A stretch of 5,871 bases of DNA from Zetaproteobacteria bacterium (GCA_021545665.1 JAJRTX010000048.1:1-5871); one strand, 5' to 3'. Positions 1 through 5,247 are shown, numbered from the stretch's first letter. Notes: generated from the sequence alone by a model not told the origin. Numbers and translations are program-made.

Positions 1-162
1 ATGCCAATTTCCATACCGTTTTGGCAAGCCTCGCCACTTATAACCATGTTCGGCGACATACAGAATGGCATTTAAAGCCTGATTGTTCTGAATGACTATA
101 TTGCTGCGAGGACGGGGCATGTAGCGCGCTATTATTTTATACTGTTCTCGTGTTAACTGCAT
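1..162 (-). CDS. IS5-family transposase, N-terminal 54 residues (partial)
   Basis: Read on the minus strand from the ATG at 162-160, the frame stays open to the window edge. The peptide begins MQLTREQYKIIARYMPRPR and contains an LNAILYVAEHGYKWRGLP segment ending in YGNWH. This is the helical DNA-binding N-terminal domain (DUF4096, IS402-like) found at the start of IS5-family DDE transposases; the W-R-x-L-P and YGNWH motifs are the clearest marks. The catalytic domain lies beyond the left edge, so it cannot be told whether the gene is intact. There is no Shine-Dalgarno sequence before the ATG; a consensus TATAAT lies six bases upstream (see the promoter entry). The protein would cut and rejoin the ends of its own element. 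Confidence 0.88.
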   Translation of the reverse strand, partial: MQLTREQYKIIARYMPRPRSNIVIQNNQALNAILYVAEHGYKWRGLPKRYGNWH

Positions 163-168
163 GAATAT

Positions 169-196
169 ATTATACTTATTTTAGTTAATGTGAACA
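169..196 (-). promoter_or_regulatory. Promoter of the IS5-family transposase
   Basis: The minus strand reads a perfect -10 hexamer TATAAT at 174-169, with a weak -35 candidate TGTTCA at 196-191 (16-bp spacer) overlapping the terminal repeat. A start about seven bases after the -10 falls on or next to the A of the transposase ATG at 162, implying a leaderless or nearly leaderless message. The -10 is clear; the -35 is weak. Confidence 0.5.
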
Positions 197-200
197 GGCC

Positions 201-305
201 CTAGTACTTACTGGGCTTGGATCGCTTATACCGTTTTACCAGAACGGTTTTTGGCCCAGGCTTCTTTGAAGTGCGGACGCGCCGCACAACTTTCTTACAA
301 GCCAT
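201..305 (-). CDS. Very basic 34-residue peptide, function unknown, at the IS5 junction
   Basis: The minus strand has an ATG at 305-303 preceded by AGGAGGT at 319-313, a near-perfect Shine-Dalgarno at good spacing (about 7-8 bases). The frame runs 34 codons to a TAG at 203-201. The peptide starts MACKKVVRRVRTSKKPGPK and ends in KRYKRSKPSKY. About a third of its residues are Lys or Arg, with almost no acidic ones, no membrane segment and no signal peptide. Such composition suggests nucleic-acid binding; small basic packaging or DNA-binding proteins of small phages are one analogy, but I do not recognise a family. The stop codon sits exactly at the IS5 boundary, so the natural C-terminus may have been cut off or replaced by the insertion. 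The strong ribosome site and unbroken frame argue that it is real, but it is short and unconfirmed. Confidence 0.5.
   Translation of the reverse strand: MACKKVVRRVRTSKKPGPKTVLVKRYKRSKPSKY
211..287. repeat. Cluster of inverted repeats within the basic-peptide ORF
   Basis: Three perfect 6-bp inverted repeats lie here. GTGCGG (271-276) pairs with CCGCAC (282-287) across a 5-base loop. ACCGTT (230-235) pairs with AACGGT (243-248) across 7 bases. CTGGGC (211-216) pairs with GCCCAG (254-259) and encloses the second pair. On the plus strand the ACCGTT/AACGGT hairpin is followed by four more T residues and so resembles a weak terminator, but no gene that would need one is seen upstream. Whether the folds matter at RNA or single-stranded DNA level is unknown. 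Confidence 0.45.
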
Positions 306-312
306 TTCGTGT

Positions 313-326
313 ACCTCCTTCGGAGG
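313..326 (-). promoter_or_regulatory. Hairpin holding the Shine-Dalgarno of the basic peptide
   Basis: On the minus strand CCTCC (326-322) is followed by the triloop GAA (321-319) and then GGAGG (318-314). The 3' arm of the 5-bp stem is the core of the Shine-Dalgarno for the ATG at 305. Folded RNA would hide the ribosome site, so translation could be held down until the hairpin opens. The pairing is exact; a regulatory effect is inferred. Confidence 0.45.
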
Positions 327-465
327 CTAGTCGCCCCCGCTACACATCAGAGGGTTCCGGCATGAAGGAAGATATGAGACAACGAACGCCACCTATTAGT
401 ATAGACCACATATATGGAAAATGCATGGACGCTTACAATCTTTGCGTACGTAGCATAGCAGGAAT
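327..465. other. Divergent intergenic region
   Basis: This stretch lies between the leftward basic-peptide ORF and the rightward membrane-protein gene, and must hold promoters for one or both unless they are read from further away. I see no convincing -35/-10 pair, no terminator and no convincing gene; a minus-strand frame of about 28 codons ending at 341-339 has no ribosome site. Near the right end, bases 447-468 loosely resemble 2143-2166 in the same orientation, too weakly to call a repeat. Confidence 0.4.
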
Positions 466-1119
466 ATGGTTAGGGGTATGGATATATTTAAGAGAATTAC
501 CAAAGAAGGCGCTAGAGAAATCATATCTGAACTCTTACGTTCTTGGCTCTGGCCGACAATTATGACGGTAGTGCCAACTGCACTGCTGTATATGCAGGGG
601 CTGCCCCTTGGGTTTATTGCAGTGGGTGGACTTGCAGCTTTTGCCTTTTCGGTATGGGGGGTGTTTGGCTTTTCACGGTGGCGGTATTATCGCAACCCTG
701 AATGGAAATTACGTAGTGAAGGGGGTATTTGTTCTTTTAATGAGCAGGCACCATCAGGCAGCCCAACAGTACAAATATGCATGGGTCTAGTTGTAAGTAG
801 TACAGCCGAATTTCCGATTGAATTTCTTGTTACGGAAATGCAAGCCTCCATTGGAAGTCATTTCAATCCCGATCAACAATCGCATAAGTTTCATGAGATT
901 GAAGTCCCTGCGATGGGGGTAGGCTATCAATATGGTTTTTTTATAGATGTTCCTGTTTCTGAATTAAAAGATGGGACAACTGGAAAGATGAGTTTCAAGT
1001 TAAAATATGGACATAAAGGCGCTCTAAAACATGAACTAAAGAAAGCCCACCAATGCGCCATATATAGAGACAATAACGGGCAGTTCAAATTCATGTTCAC
1101 CGACTTGAAGGACAATTAA
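466..1119 (+). CDS. Two-helix membrane protein with a soluble C-terminal domain, function unknown
   Basis: The 217-residue product has a basic, partly helical N-terminus (residues 1-28), a hydrophobic segment at about 29-44, a short turn with Gly and Pro, and a second hydrophobic segment at about 48-69. RWRYYR at 71-76 follows. Positive charges on both outer sides predict a hairpin with both ends in the cytoplasm. Residues 80-217 form a soluble, probably beta-rich domain with no motif I recognise. An alternative start is the ATG at 478 (MDIFKRITKEGAREI), which gives a more typical amphipathic beginning; neither ATG has a well-spaced Shine-Dalgarno, and a stop at 451 blocks earlier starts. The stop codon is two bases before the next gene's GTG, so the two are probably co-translated. 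The 3' half looks more AT-rich than the genes to the right, consistent with transferred DNA. It may be a passenger of the adjacent IS1595-type element. Confidence 0.7.
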   Translation: MVRGMDIFKRITKEGAREIISELLRSWLWPTIMTVVPTALLYMQGLPLGFIAVGGLAAFAFSVWGVFGFSRWRYYRNPEWKLRSEGGICSFNEQAPSGSPTVQICMGLVVSSTAEFPIEFLVTEMQASIGSHFNPDQQSHKFHEIEVPAMGVGYQYGFFIDVPVSELKDGTTGKMSFKLKYGHKGALKHELKKAHQCAIYRDNNGQFKFMFTDLKDN

Positions 1120-1121
1120 TC

Positions 1122-1301
1122 GTGGCAATAGGTAAACACATCAGCTTAGAAGAAGCCCGTCAGGAAAAGAAGCTAGACCGCTTCTTCAAAGAACATCCAT
1201 CCACTGGTGATGAAGATGCCTTTGACTCTATCTTTCACAATATGACTAAAAGCTCATCAGCAGACGGTGAAACATCCACTCAGGATGATGACGCATGTTA
1301 A
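1122..1301 (+). CDS. Small 59-residue protein coupled to the membrane-protein gene, function unknown
   Basis: Starts at GTG 1122, two bases after the preceding stop; AAGGA at 1108-1112 lies nine bases upstream inside the previous gene, giving a plausible translationally coupled start. The product begins MAIGKHISLEEARQEKKLDR, continues through FKEHPSTGDEDAFDSIFHNM and ends in a polar Ser/Asp/Thr-rich tail finishing DDDAC. The first half should form a charged amphipathic helix; there is no signal peptide or membrane segment. From memory, similar small proteins with a KxLDRFxKEHPS-x-GD-x-x-x-FD core occur beside transposases of this type in other genomes; I could not verify that. Its last 56 bases overlap the convergent 3' end of the transposase, and the low-complexity tail falls in that overlap. 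It could be an accessory or regulatory protein of the element, or a partner of the upstream membrane protein. Confidence 0.6.
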   Translation: MAIGKHISLEEARQEKKLDRFFKEHPSTGDEDAFDSIFHNMTKSSSADGETSTQDDDAC

Positions 1302-2105
1302 AGCGATACTCGAACTCAGCGAGATACGCTGGCATGTGTTTCTTGGATACATGGATGTGAGTGCCATTAATCCCGCGCTTAAGTTGCGCCCAGAAGCCTT
1401 CGAGTCCGTTTACATGGATAGAGCCATTCACGTGTACTCGCCAGCACCATGTTCAACCGTGTTATGAGTGTATCCCTTGGCATCAAGAGTCTTATAGCTG
1501 TTAAGCTCATCAGAACTGATTTGGGAGCCTTTAGAGACATTCTCTTCAATGTGAGAATGCAGGGTGTTACGACGAACATTAGGTACAACCTTGGTCATAA
1601 TGTCACCAGTACGTTCCAGCATACCGAATACAATGGTTTTACCGAGTGCGCCACGGCCTCTTACGCCTTTCCTCTTGCCGCCGATGTAGGTCTCGTCAAC
1701 TTCAACATGCCCGGAAAGTCCGTTATCACCGTCAACCTTACCCATGTACTTGCGAATTTCGTGAGCCATGCGCCACGCACACTTGTAAGTGACCCCAAGC
1801 TGCCTCTGCAATTCCTTAGCGGCTACGCCATTGCGGGAAGTGGTAAACATATAGATTGCATAGAACCACTTTTGCAGAGAAGTACGGGAACGGGCAAAGG
1901 GAGTGCCAGCCATAGGGTGGATATGGTGCCCACACCAAGGACAGGAATAAGCAGGGGCTTTCTTGAGTTTGGCAAACTTGCCTACCTTCTCACACTTCGG
2001 GCATTCAACAGAATCACCGTAGCGTGTAGCCCAAAGATGCTCCAAGCACGCATCGTCTGTAGGGAAGCGTTTGAAAAAGTCTTGAACTGTAAAGGTCTTA
2101 GTCAT
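1246..2105 (-). pseudogene. IS1595-family transposase, broken by a frameshift
   Basis: The first frame (2105-1428, 225 residues) has a zinc ribbon with C35PKC38 and C55PWC58, then a helix-turn-helix-like region near 93-120. The catalytic segment VEVDETYIGGKRKG follows (D137), and a second Asp lies in ISSDE (D199). It then hits TGA at 1430-1428 just after GAGEYT. A different frame from 1431 to 1246 continues with NGSIHVNGLEGFWAQLKRG and HVSKKHMPAYLAEFEYRF, the conserved C-terminal block carrying the third catalytic position and downstream Lys (N-x9-K, as in DDNK members). One added base, or a -1 shift, near 1428-1433 would rejoin them into about 286 residues, roughly full length. AGGAGA at 2117-2112 is a good ribosome site for the ATG at 2105. 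Without the C-terminal part the protein should be inactive. The C-terminus overlaps the convergent small gene. Confidence 0.88.
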
Positions 2106-2317
2106 GTTTGATCTCCTATGCAGACAAGCTAGCAGACCTATTTACGTATGCTAAGGGGATATATGCCAAAAAAAATAGTTAAAAGTTGCGATATTGGCGT
2201 CTTTTCATCTAATATAGCCAATAGTTGTATGAACGAAAGAGGTAACACGGCCATTGATTTGTCATGATTCCTGATATGGCTTTGAGGGTAAAATTCAATA
2301 ATGAATGATTTACTCGA
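2106..2317. other. Intergenic region between hflD and the transposase
   Basis: This 212-bp gap must hold the transposase promoter, the outer end of the IS1595-type element and the 3' end of the hflD transcript. It includes an A tract at 2168-2175 and a perfect 7-bp inverted repeat, TATTGGC (2192-2198) with GCCAATA (2217-2223). I could not assign an element end or target duplication, and no gene is visible. Confidence 0.4.
2192..2223. repeat. 7-bp inverted repeat near the outer edge of the IS1595-type element
   Basis: TATTGGC at 2192-2198 and GCCAATA at 2217-2223 are perfect reverse complements separated by 18 bases. The repeat lies about 90-120 bp upstream of the transposase start, where an element end or an operator would be expected. 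No matching copy was found at the other side, so its role is open. Confidence 0.3.
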
Positions 2318-2330
2318 CTAAATGATCGAG
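2313..2330 (-). other. Short hairpin across the hflD stop codon
   Basis: CTCGA (2313-2317) and TCGAG (2326-2330) are perfect inverted repeats around an 8-base loop that contains the hflD stop codon. In the minus-strand transcript the hairpin is followed by an AT-rich stretch but no clear U run, so it is at most a weak terminator or an RNA-end structure. It may be chance. Confidence 0.25.
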
Positions 2331-2989
2331 GCTGAGATGATTTTTATTTGCTCCAGTTCATGCAGTAATGCCTTGCGCCTGATCAACAGAACAAGGTGGC
2401 CACCACCATGTTTATGCCAGATATGTGCGGCGCGAAGGCCGGCCATGAGCAGGGTGCGCACGCGCTGTGTATTGGTATTCTGGCTCAAGTACTCGGATTT
2501 ACCGCGCACAATAATTCGCGGTTTGATGGTGCTGATAGTCTCGCCATACAGATCAGCAATAGCTGCGACGATATTAACATGTGCCGCATCCCCGAAATAC
2601 TTCCGTTGTTTGCCAATCCGGATCATACCGTCGGCCAGCTTTTGACGCACAGTTTCATTTTTTGACAGCCGACGCTCCACACTGAGCAGGCTGGCGCTGT
2701 AGGCCATCAGAGCTTTGGACTGTGGCAAGGGGTCTCCGCGCAGCATCTTGATACCGATGCGCAAACCGGTATTCAGTTTGTGGGCGCCGCCATAAAGCTC
2801 GGCAACTGAATGGTTGGCTGTAGAATCTGCAAAAATGCTATCTGTTAAAATACGAAAGTCTTCACTGTCGGCTAAACCTTTGCGGGCAATGCAATCAACC
2901 AGGTAGACTGCCTGCGTCAGAGCGGCCAGGGCGATGGCGCGCTGATTTAATGCGCTTAAATGCGATGATGGATGCGCTGATATTGACAT
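2318..2989 (-). CDS. hflD: HflD homologue (lysogenization regulator family, YcfC)
   Basis: The 223-residue product matches HflD along its length; E. coli HflD has 213. Shared features are the N-terminal helix ALAALTQAVYLVDCIARKG (22-40), YGGAHKLNTGLRIGIKML (66-83), the SVERRLSK segment (103-110), and the strongly conserved C-terminal block RVRTLLMAGLRAAHIWHKHG followed by GGHLVLLIRR (177-205). In E. coli HflD is a peripheral membrane, all-helical protein that binds the phage lambda CII activator and lowers its activity; its role in cells without such a phage is unclear. The start at 2989 adds about 11 residues relative to E. coli. I see no good Shine-Dalgarno and no ATG, GTG or TTG nearer the conserved part, so it is kept. 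The usual neighbours mnmA and purB are absent. It is divergent from the DUF455 gene with 50 bp between. Confidence 0.85.
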   Translation of the reverse strand: MSISAHPSSHLSALNQRAIALAALTQAVYLVDCIARKGLADSEDFRILTDSIFADSTANHSVAELYGGAHKLNTGLRIGIKMLRGDPLPQSKALMAYSASLLSVERRLSKNETVRQKLADGMIRIGKQRKYFGDAAHVNIVAAIADLYGETISTIKPRIIVRGKSEYLSQNTNTQRVRTLLMAGLRAAHIWHKHGGGHLVLLIRRKALLHELEQIKIISASII

Positions 2990-3039
2990 GCCGCTATGCT
3001 GTAGCTGTAAGCACAGATGCTCAAGGACTGGAATAAATC
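2990..3039. promoter_or_regulatory. Short divergent intergenic region between hflD and the DUF455 gene
   Basis: Only 50 bp separate two head-to-head start codons, so any promoters must overlap each other or lie inside the opposite coding region. AAGGA at 3023-3027 and GGA at 3030-3032 are the only ribosome-site candidates for the rightward gene (12 and 7 bases from its ATG). No clear -35/-10 pair is visible. Confidence 0.35.
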
Positions 3040-3834
3040 ATGAATGAAATGCGTTGTCTGGCTCGCACTTGTCTGGCTGAAAACAATATCGATAAAAAAC
3101 TACAGGCTGTACGTAGTTGGGTGAGGCAGTGGCAGCGGGGTGAATTGACGCTTGAAACCACATTCTCTGCTGATGATTGCAACGTCCACGGCAGACCGGA
3201 GCGGCCCTTGCTGGTCAAAGCCGGCAGAGTTCCCCGGCGCGGGTTTGGTACAATAGAAGGGCGGGCAATCATGATGCATGCCATCGCCCATATTGAATTC
3301 AATGCCATCAATCTGGCCCTGGATGCAGTGCAGCGGTTTTCAAATATGCCGGAGGCTTTTTATAAGGACTGGATGCGAGTGGCAACTGAAGAGGTTTATC
3401 ATTTTGATCTGGTGCGCGCTCATCTGCGTCATCTCGGTGGTGAGTATGGTGATTATCCAGCCCATCAGGGGCTTTGGGATATGGCTGAAAAAACTTCTGC
3501 TGATGTTTTGGCGCGCATGGCTATGGTGCCTCGGGTGCTTGAAGCTAGAGGTCTGGATGTGACGCCGGGGATTCAGCAGAAACTCAGGCAGGCCAGAGAT
3601 AATAATGCAGTCAACCTGCTGGACATTATTTTGCGCGATGAAATCGGCCATGTAAAAATCGGCAACTGCTGGTTTCACTACCTGTGTAAACAGCGCCAGC
3701 TTGGCCCGCTACAAGCATTTCAGGGGCTGCTGGCTGAATTTTATCCCAAAGGGCTGTTTGGCCCATTCAATCTGGATGCCCGCCGGCATGCGGGTTTCAG
3801 CGATGCCGAAATGATTTTAATAACCAATAACTGA
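3040..3834 (+). CDS. DUF455 family ferritin-like diiron protein
   Basis: The 264-residue product carries the features of the DUF455 (COG2833) ferritin-like family over its full length. A four-helix arrangement supplies a complete diiron ligand set: E86 in HAIAHIEFNAI, E118 and H121 in EEVYHF, E168 in VPRVLEARG, and E201 and H204 in RDEIGHV. Family signatures GEYGDYPAHQGLWDMA (134-149) and ARMAMVPRVLEARGLDVTP (158-176) are intact. Proteins of this fold bind two iron atoms and act as oxidases, hydroxylases or iron stores. The substrate of DUF455 members is not established to my knowledge, so no reaction is assigned. It is probably cytoplasmic: no signal peptide or membrane segment. The start at 3040 is chosen because GGA at 3030-3032 lies seven bases upstream; Met4 (3049) is possible. 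It is divergent from hflD and is followed by 171 bp before the next gene, so may be transcribed alone. Confidence 0.9.
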   Translation: MNEMRCLARTCLAENNIDKKLQAVRSWVRQWQRGELTLETTFSADDCNVHGRPERPLLVKAGRVPRRGFGTIEGRAIMMHAIAHIEFNAINLALDAVQRFSNMPEAFYKDWMRVATEEVYHFDLVRAHLRHLGGEYGDYPAHQGLWDMAEKTSADVLARMAMVPRVLEARGLDVTPGIQQKLRQARDNNAVNLLDIILRDEIGHVKIGNCWFHYLCKQRQLGPLQAFQGLLAEFYPKGLFGPFNLDARRHAGFSDAEMILITNN

Positions 3835-3850
3835 TCTCATATTTTTTGTT

Positions 3851-3874
3851 TCCTTCGTGTACTTTGTGGTGAAT
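3851..3874. repeat. Candidate short interspersed motif in the DUF455-DUF1015 gap
   Basis: The 24 bases from TTCCTTCGTG to TTTGTGGTGAA resemble a CTTCGTGT-CCTT-CGTGGTGAA-like phrase that I remember seeing between genes in varied bacteria. Here it appears once. The recollection is unverified, so this is only a candidate. Confidence 0.25.
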
Positions 3875-3893
3875 CGTCTTTGTTGTTGCAGCC

Positions 3894-3921
3894 AGTGACA
3901 TGCTGAAAGAATGACTTGCTG
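3894..3921. repeat. Two imperfect direct repeats upstream of the DUF1015 gene
   Basis: AGTGACATGCTG (3894-3905) and AATGACTTGCTG (3910-3921) match at 10 of 12 positions with a 16-base period. They lie about 85-110 bp before the DUF1015 start and could be regulator sites or a small duplication. Nothing links them to a known regulator. Confidence 0.25.
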
Positions 3922-3995
3922 TTCTCATTTCCAGACCCCATGATCTCTGCCCTGATTTACTCCGTGTATCTCTGACATTTCATTTTCAACCAAGC

Positions 3996-4000
3996 AGGAG
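3996..4000 (+). promoter_or_regulatory. Ribosome binding site of the DUF1015 gene
   Basis: AGGAG ends five bases before the ATG at 4006, a standard Shine-Dalgarno arrangement that fixes this start. Confidence 0.7.
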
Positions 4001-4005
4001 CTCTC

Positions 4006-5247
4006 ATGCCACTGATCCGACCCTTTGCCGGTCTTCGACCCTCACCAGAATTTTCCTGTAAGGTCGTTGCACCTCCTTATGATGTGCTCAATTCCGAGGA
4101 AGCTTGCCAACGGGTTGAGGATCGTCCGTGGAGCTTTTTGCATGTATCCAAGGCGGAGATTGATTTGCCAGTGGGCACCGATCCCTATGATGAAGCTGTT
4201 TATGCGAAATCAGCCGAAAATTTTGCCCGCATGCTGGATGAGGGCGTTTTGAAGCAGGATGAACAGCCCTATTATTATGTCTATCGCCTGATTATGGGCG
4301 AGCATGTGCAGACTGGCATTGTAGCGGCGGCTTCTGTTGAGGCTTATGATGAAAACCGCATTCGAAAGCATGAATTTACGCGTCCGGCCAAAGAGGATGA
4401 CCGGGTGCGCCAGATTGAAGCACTGGGCGCGCAGACAGGCCCGGTGTTTCTGGTTTATCAGGCCCATGAAGTTGTTGATACCATTCTGGCCGAGGTTGCC
4501 GAAGGTCAGCCTGATCTGGATGTAGTGGCCGATGGTGATGTCAGACATATGCTGTGGCTGGTTCGTGATACTGCGCAGACGGAGCAGTTGAATCGGGCAT
4601 TCACAGAAATGGATTCGCTGTATGTGGCCGATGGTCATCACCGCTCTGCGGCGGCTTCACGGATTGCAGCCAGCTACAAAGCAGCCAATCCGACTCATAC
4701 AGGTGAGGAAGCATATAACTATTTCCTGACTGTAATTTTCCCCCACGATCAGATACATATTCTCGATTATAATCGCGTAGTCACCGATCTGAATGGCTTA
4801 ACGGAGATTGAGTTTCTGGCTCTGCTTGATGAGGCATTTATCGTTGATAAAGCAGAAGCACCGGTGAGGCCACAGCGTCCGGCTGAATTTGGCATGTATC
4901 TGGGAGGCAACTGGTATGCTTTACAATTGAGGCCTGAACTGGCGATGCAATATGATCCGATAGCTCGCCTTGATGTCAGCTTGCTGGCGACTAATCTAAT
5001 TGAACCGATACTGGGTATTTTCGATCCAAGACGTGATGCCCGAATCGATTTCGTTGGCGGTATCAGAGGCCTGATCGGCCTGGAAAAACGCGTCGATAGT
5101 GGCGAAATGAAAGTGGCTTTTTCACTATTCCCGACTCGCATGCAGGATCTCATGGCAGTGGCCGACAAGGATGAAGTGATGCCGCCAAAATCAACCTGGT
5201 TCGAACCCAAACTGGCTGATGGAATTGTTTCCCACATGTTGGACTGA
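4006..5247 (+). CDS. DUF1015 family protein (COG4198)
   Basis: The 413-residue product is the usual length for DUF1015 and begins in the family manner, MPLIRPFAGLRPSPEF, then VVAPPYDVLN (20-29). Other conserved blocks are IRKHEFTRPAKEDDR (119-133), GPVFLVY (145-151), the hallmark ADGHHRSAAA (208-217), YNYFLTVIFP (237-246), DYNRVV (254-259), IDFVGG (347-352) and the C-terminal MPPKSTWFEPKL (392-403). No truncation or frameshift is seen, and there is no signal peptide or membrane segment, so it is probably cytoplasmic. The biochemical function is not firmly known to me. The DGHHR motif recalls the ParB/sulfiredoxin-fold free-serine kinase SerK of archaea, and from memory DUF1015 genes sit beside serA and serC in some bacteria. 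Here no serine gene is adjacent, so a small-molecule kinase role is speculation. The start is supported by AGGAG at 3996-4000. Confidence 0.9.
   Translation: MPLIRPFAGLRPSPEFSCKVVAPPYDVLNSEEACQRVEDRPWSFLHVSKAEIDLPVGTDPYDEAVYAKSAENFARMLDEGVLKQDEQPYYYVYRLIMGEHVQTGIVAAASVEAYDENRIRKHEFTRPAKEDDRVRQIEALGAQTGPVFLVYQAHEVVDTILAEVAEGQPDLDVVADGDVRHMLWLVRDTAQTEQLNRAFTEMDSLYVADGHHRSAAASRIAASYKAANPTHTGEEAYNYFLTVIFPHDQIHILDYNRVVTDLNGLTEIEFLALLDEAFIVDKAEAPVRPQRPAEFGMYLGGNWYALQLRPELAMQYDPIARLDVSLLATNLIEPILGIFDPRRDARIDFVGGIRGLIGLEKRVDSGEMKVAFSLFPTRMQDLMAVADKDEVMPPKSTWFEPKLADGIVSHMLD

Larger units (their letters stand above)
1..201 (-). mobile_element. IS5-family insertion sequence, 5' end only (runs off the left edge)
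   Basis: The transposase N-terminus (162 down to 1) is preceded by a short leader, and by a sequence at 201-185 that reads GGGCCTGTTCACATTAA on the minus strand. That resembles the GGGCCTGTT-type terminal repeats of many IS5-family elements. The bases just outside, TAG (or CTAG if one base is shared), match the short TNA/CTAG targets this family favours, so the boundary is placed at about 201. The other terminal repeat and second target copy lie outside the window, so the exact boundary and subgroup are inferred. Confidence 0.75.

Noticed and set aside
230..252. Intrinsic terminator on the plus strand (ACCGTT/AACGGT then T run)
   Set aside because: The stem is only 6 bp, it lies inside a minus-strand ORF, and no plus-strand gene lies upstream to be terminated; it is listed only as a repeat.
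260..310. Integron attC-like site around GTGCGG/CCGCAC
   Set aside because: The hairpin lacks the paired GTTRRRY and RYYYAAC core sites, and no integrase or cassette structure is seen.
338..424. 28-codon minus-strand ORF upstream of the basic peptide
   Set aside because: It has no Shine-Dalgarno and no distinctive composition; it is not distinguishable from chance.
447..480. Left terminal repeat of the IS1595-type element
   Set aside because: The resemblance to 2143-2166 is imperfect and in direct, not inverted, orientation, so it cannot be the partner end.
251..565. 104-codon plus-strand ORF from a TTG
   Set aside because: It overlaps the basic-peptide gene on the opposite strand and the membrane-protein gene in another frame, and has no ribosome site or family resemblance.
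1426..1436. Programmed ribosomal frameshift in the IS1595-family transposase
   Set aside because: The junction TACACGTGA has no slippery heptamer, and I know of no programmed frameshifting in this family; a mutation or sequencing error is simpler.
1449..2111. 220-codon plus-strand ORF opposite the transposase
   Set aside because: It is the antisense shadow of the IS1595-family transposase, which has clear zinc-ribbon and catalytic motifs on the other strand; this frame shows no recognisable motif.
4767..5237. 156-codon minus-strand ORF inside the DUF1015 gene
   Set aside because: It is antisense to a gene with conserved motifs throughout, and is Ser/Arg-rich without a recognisable domain.
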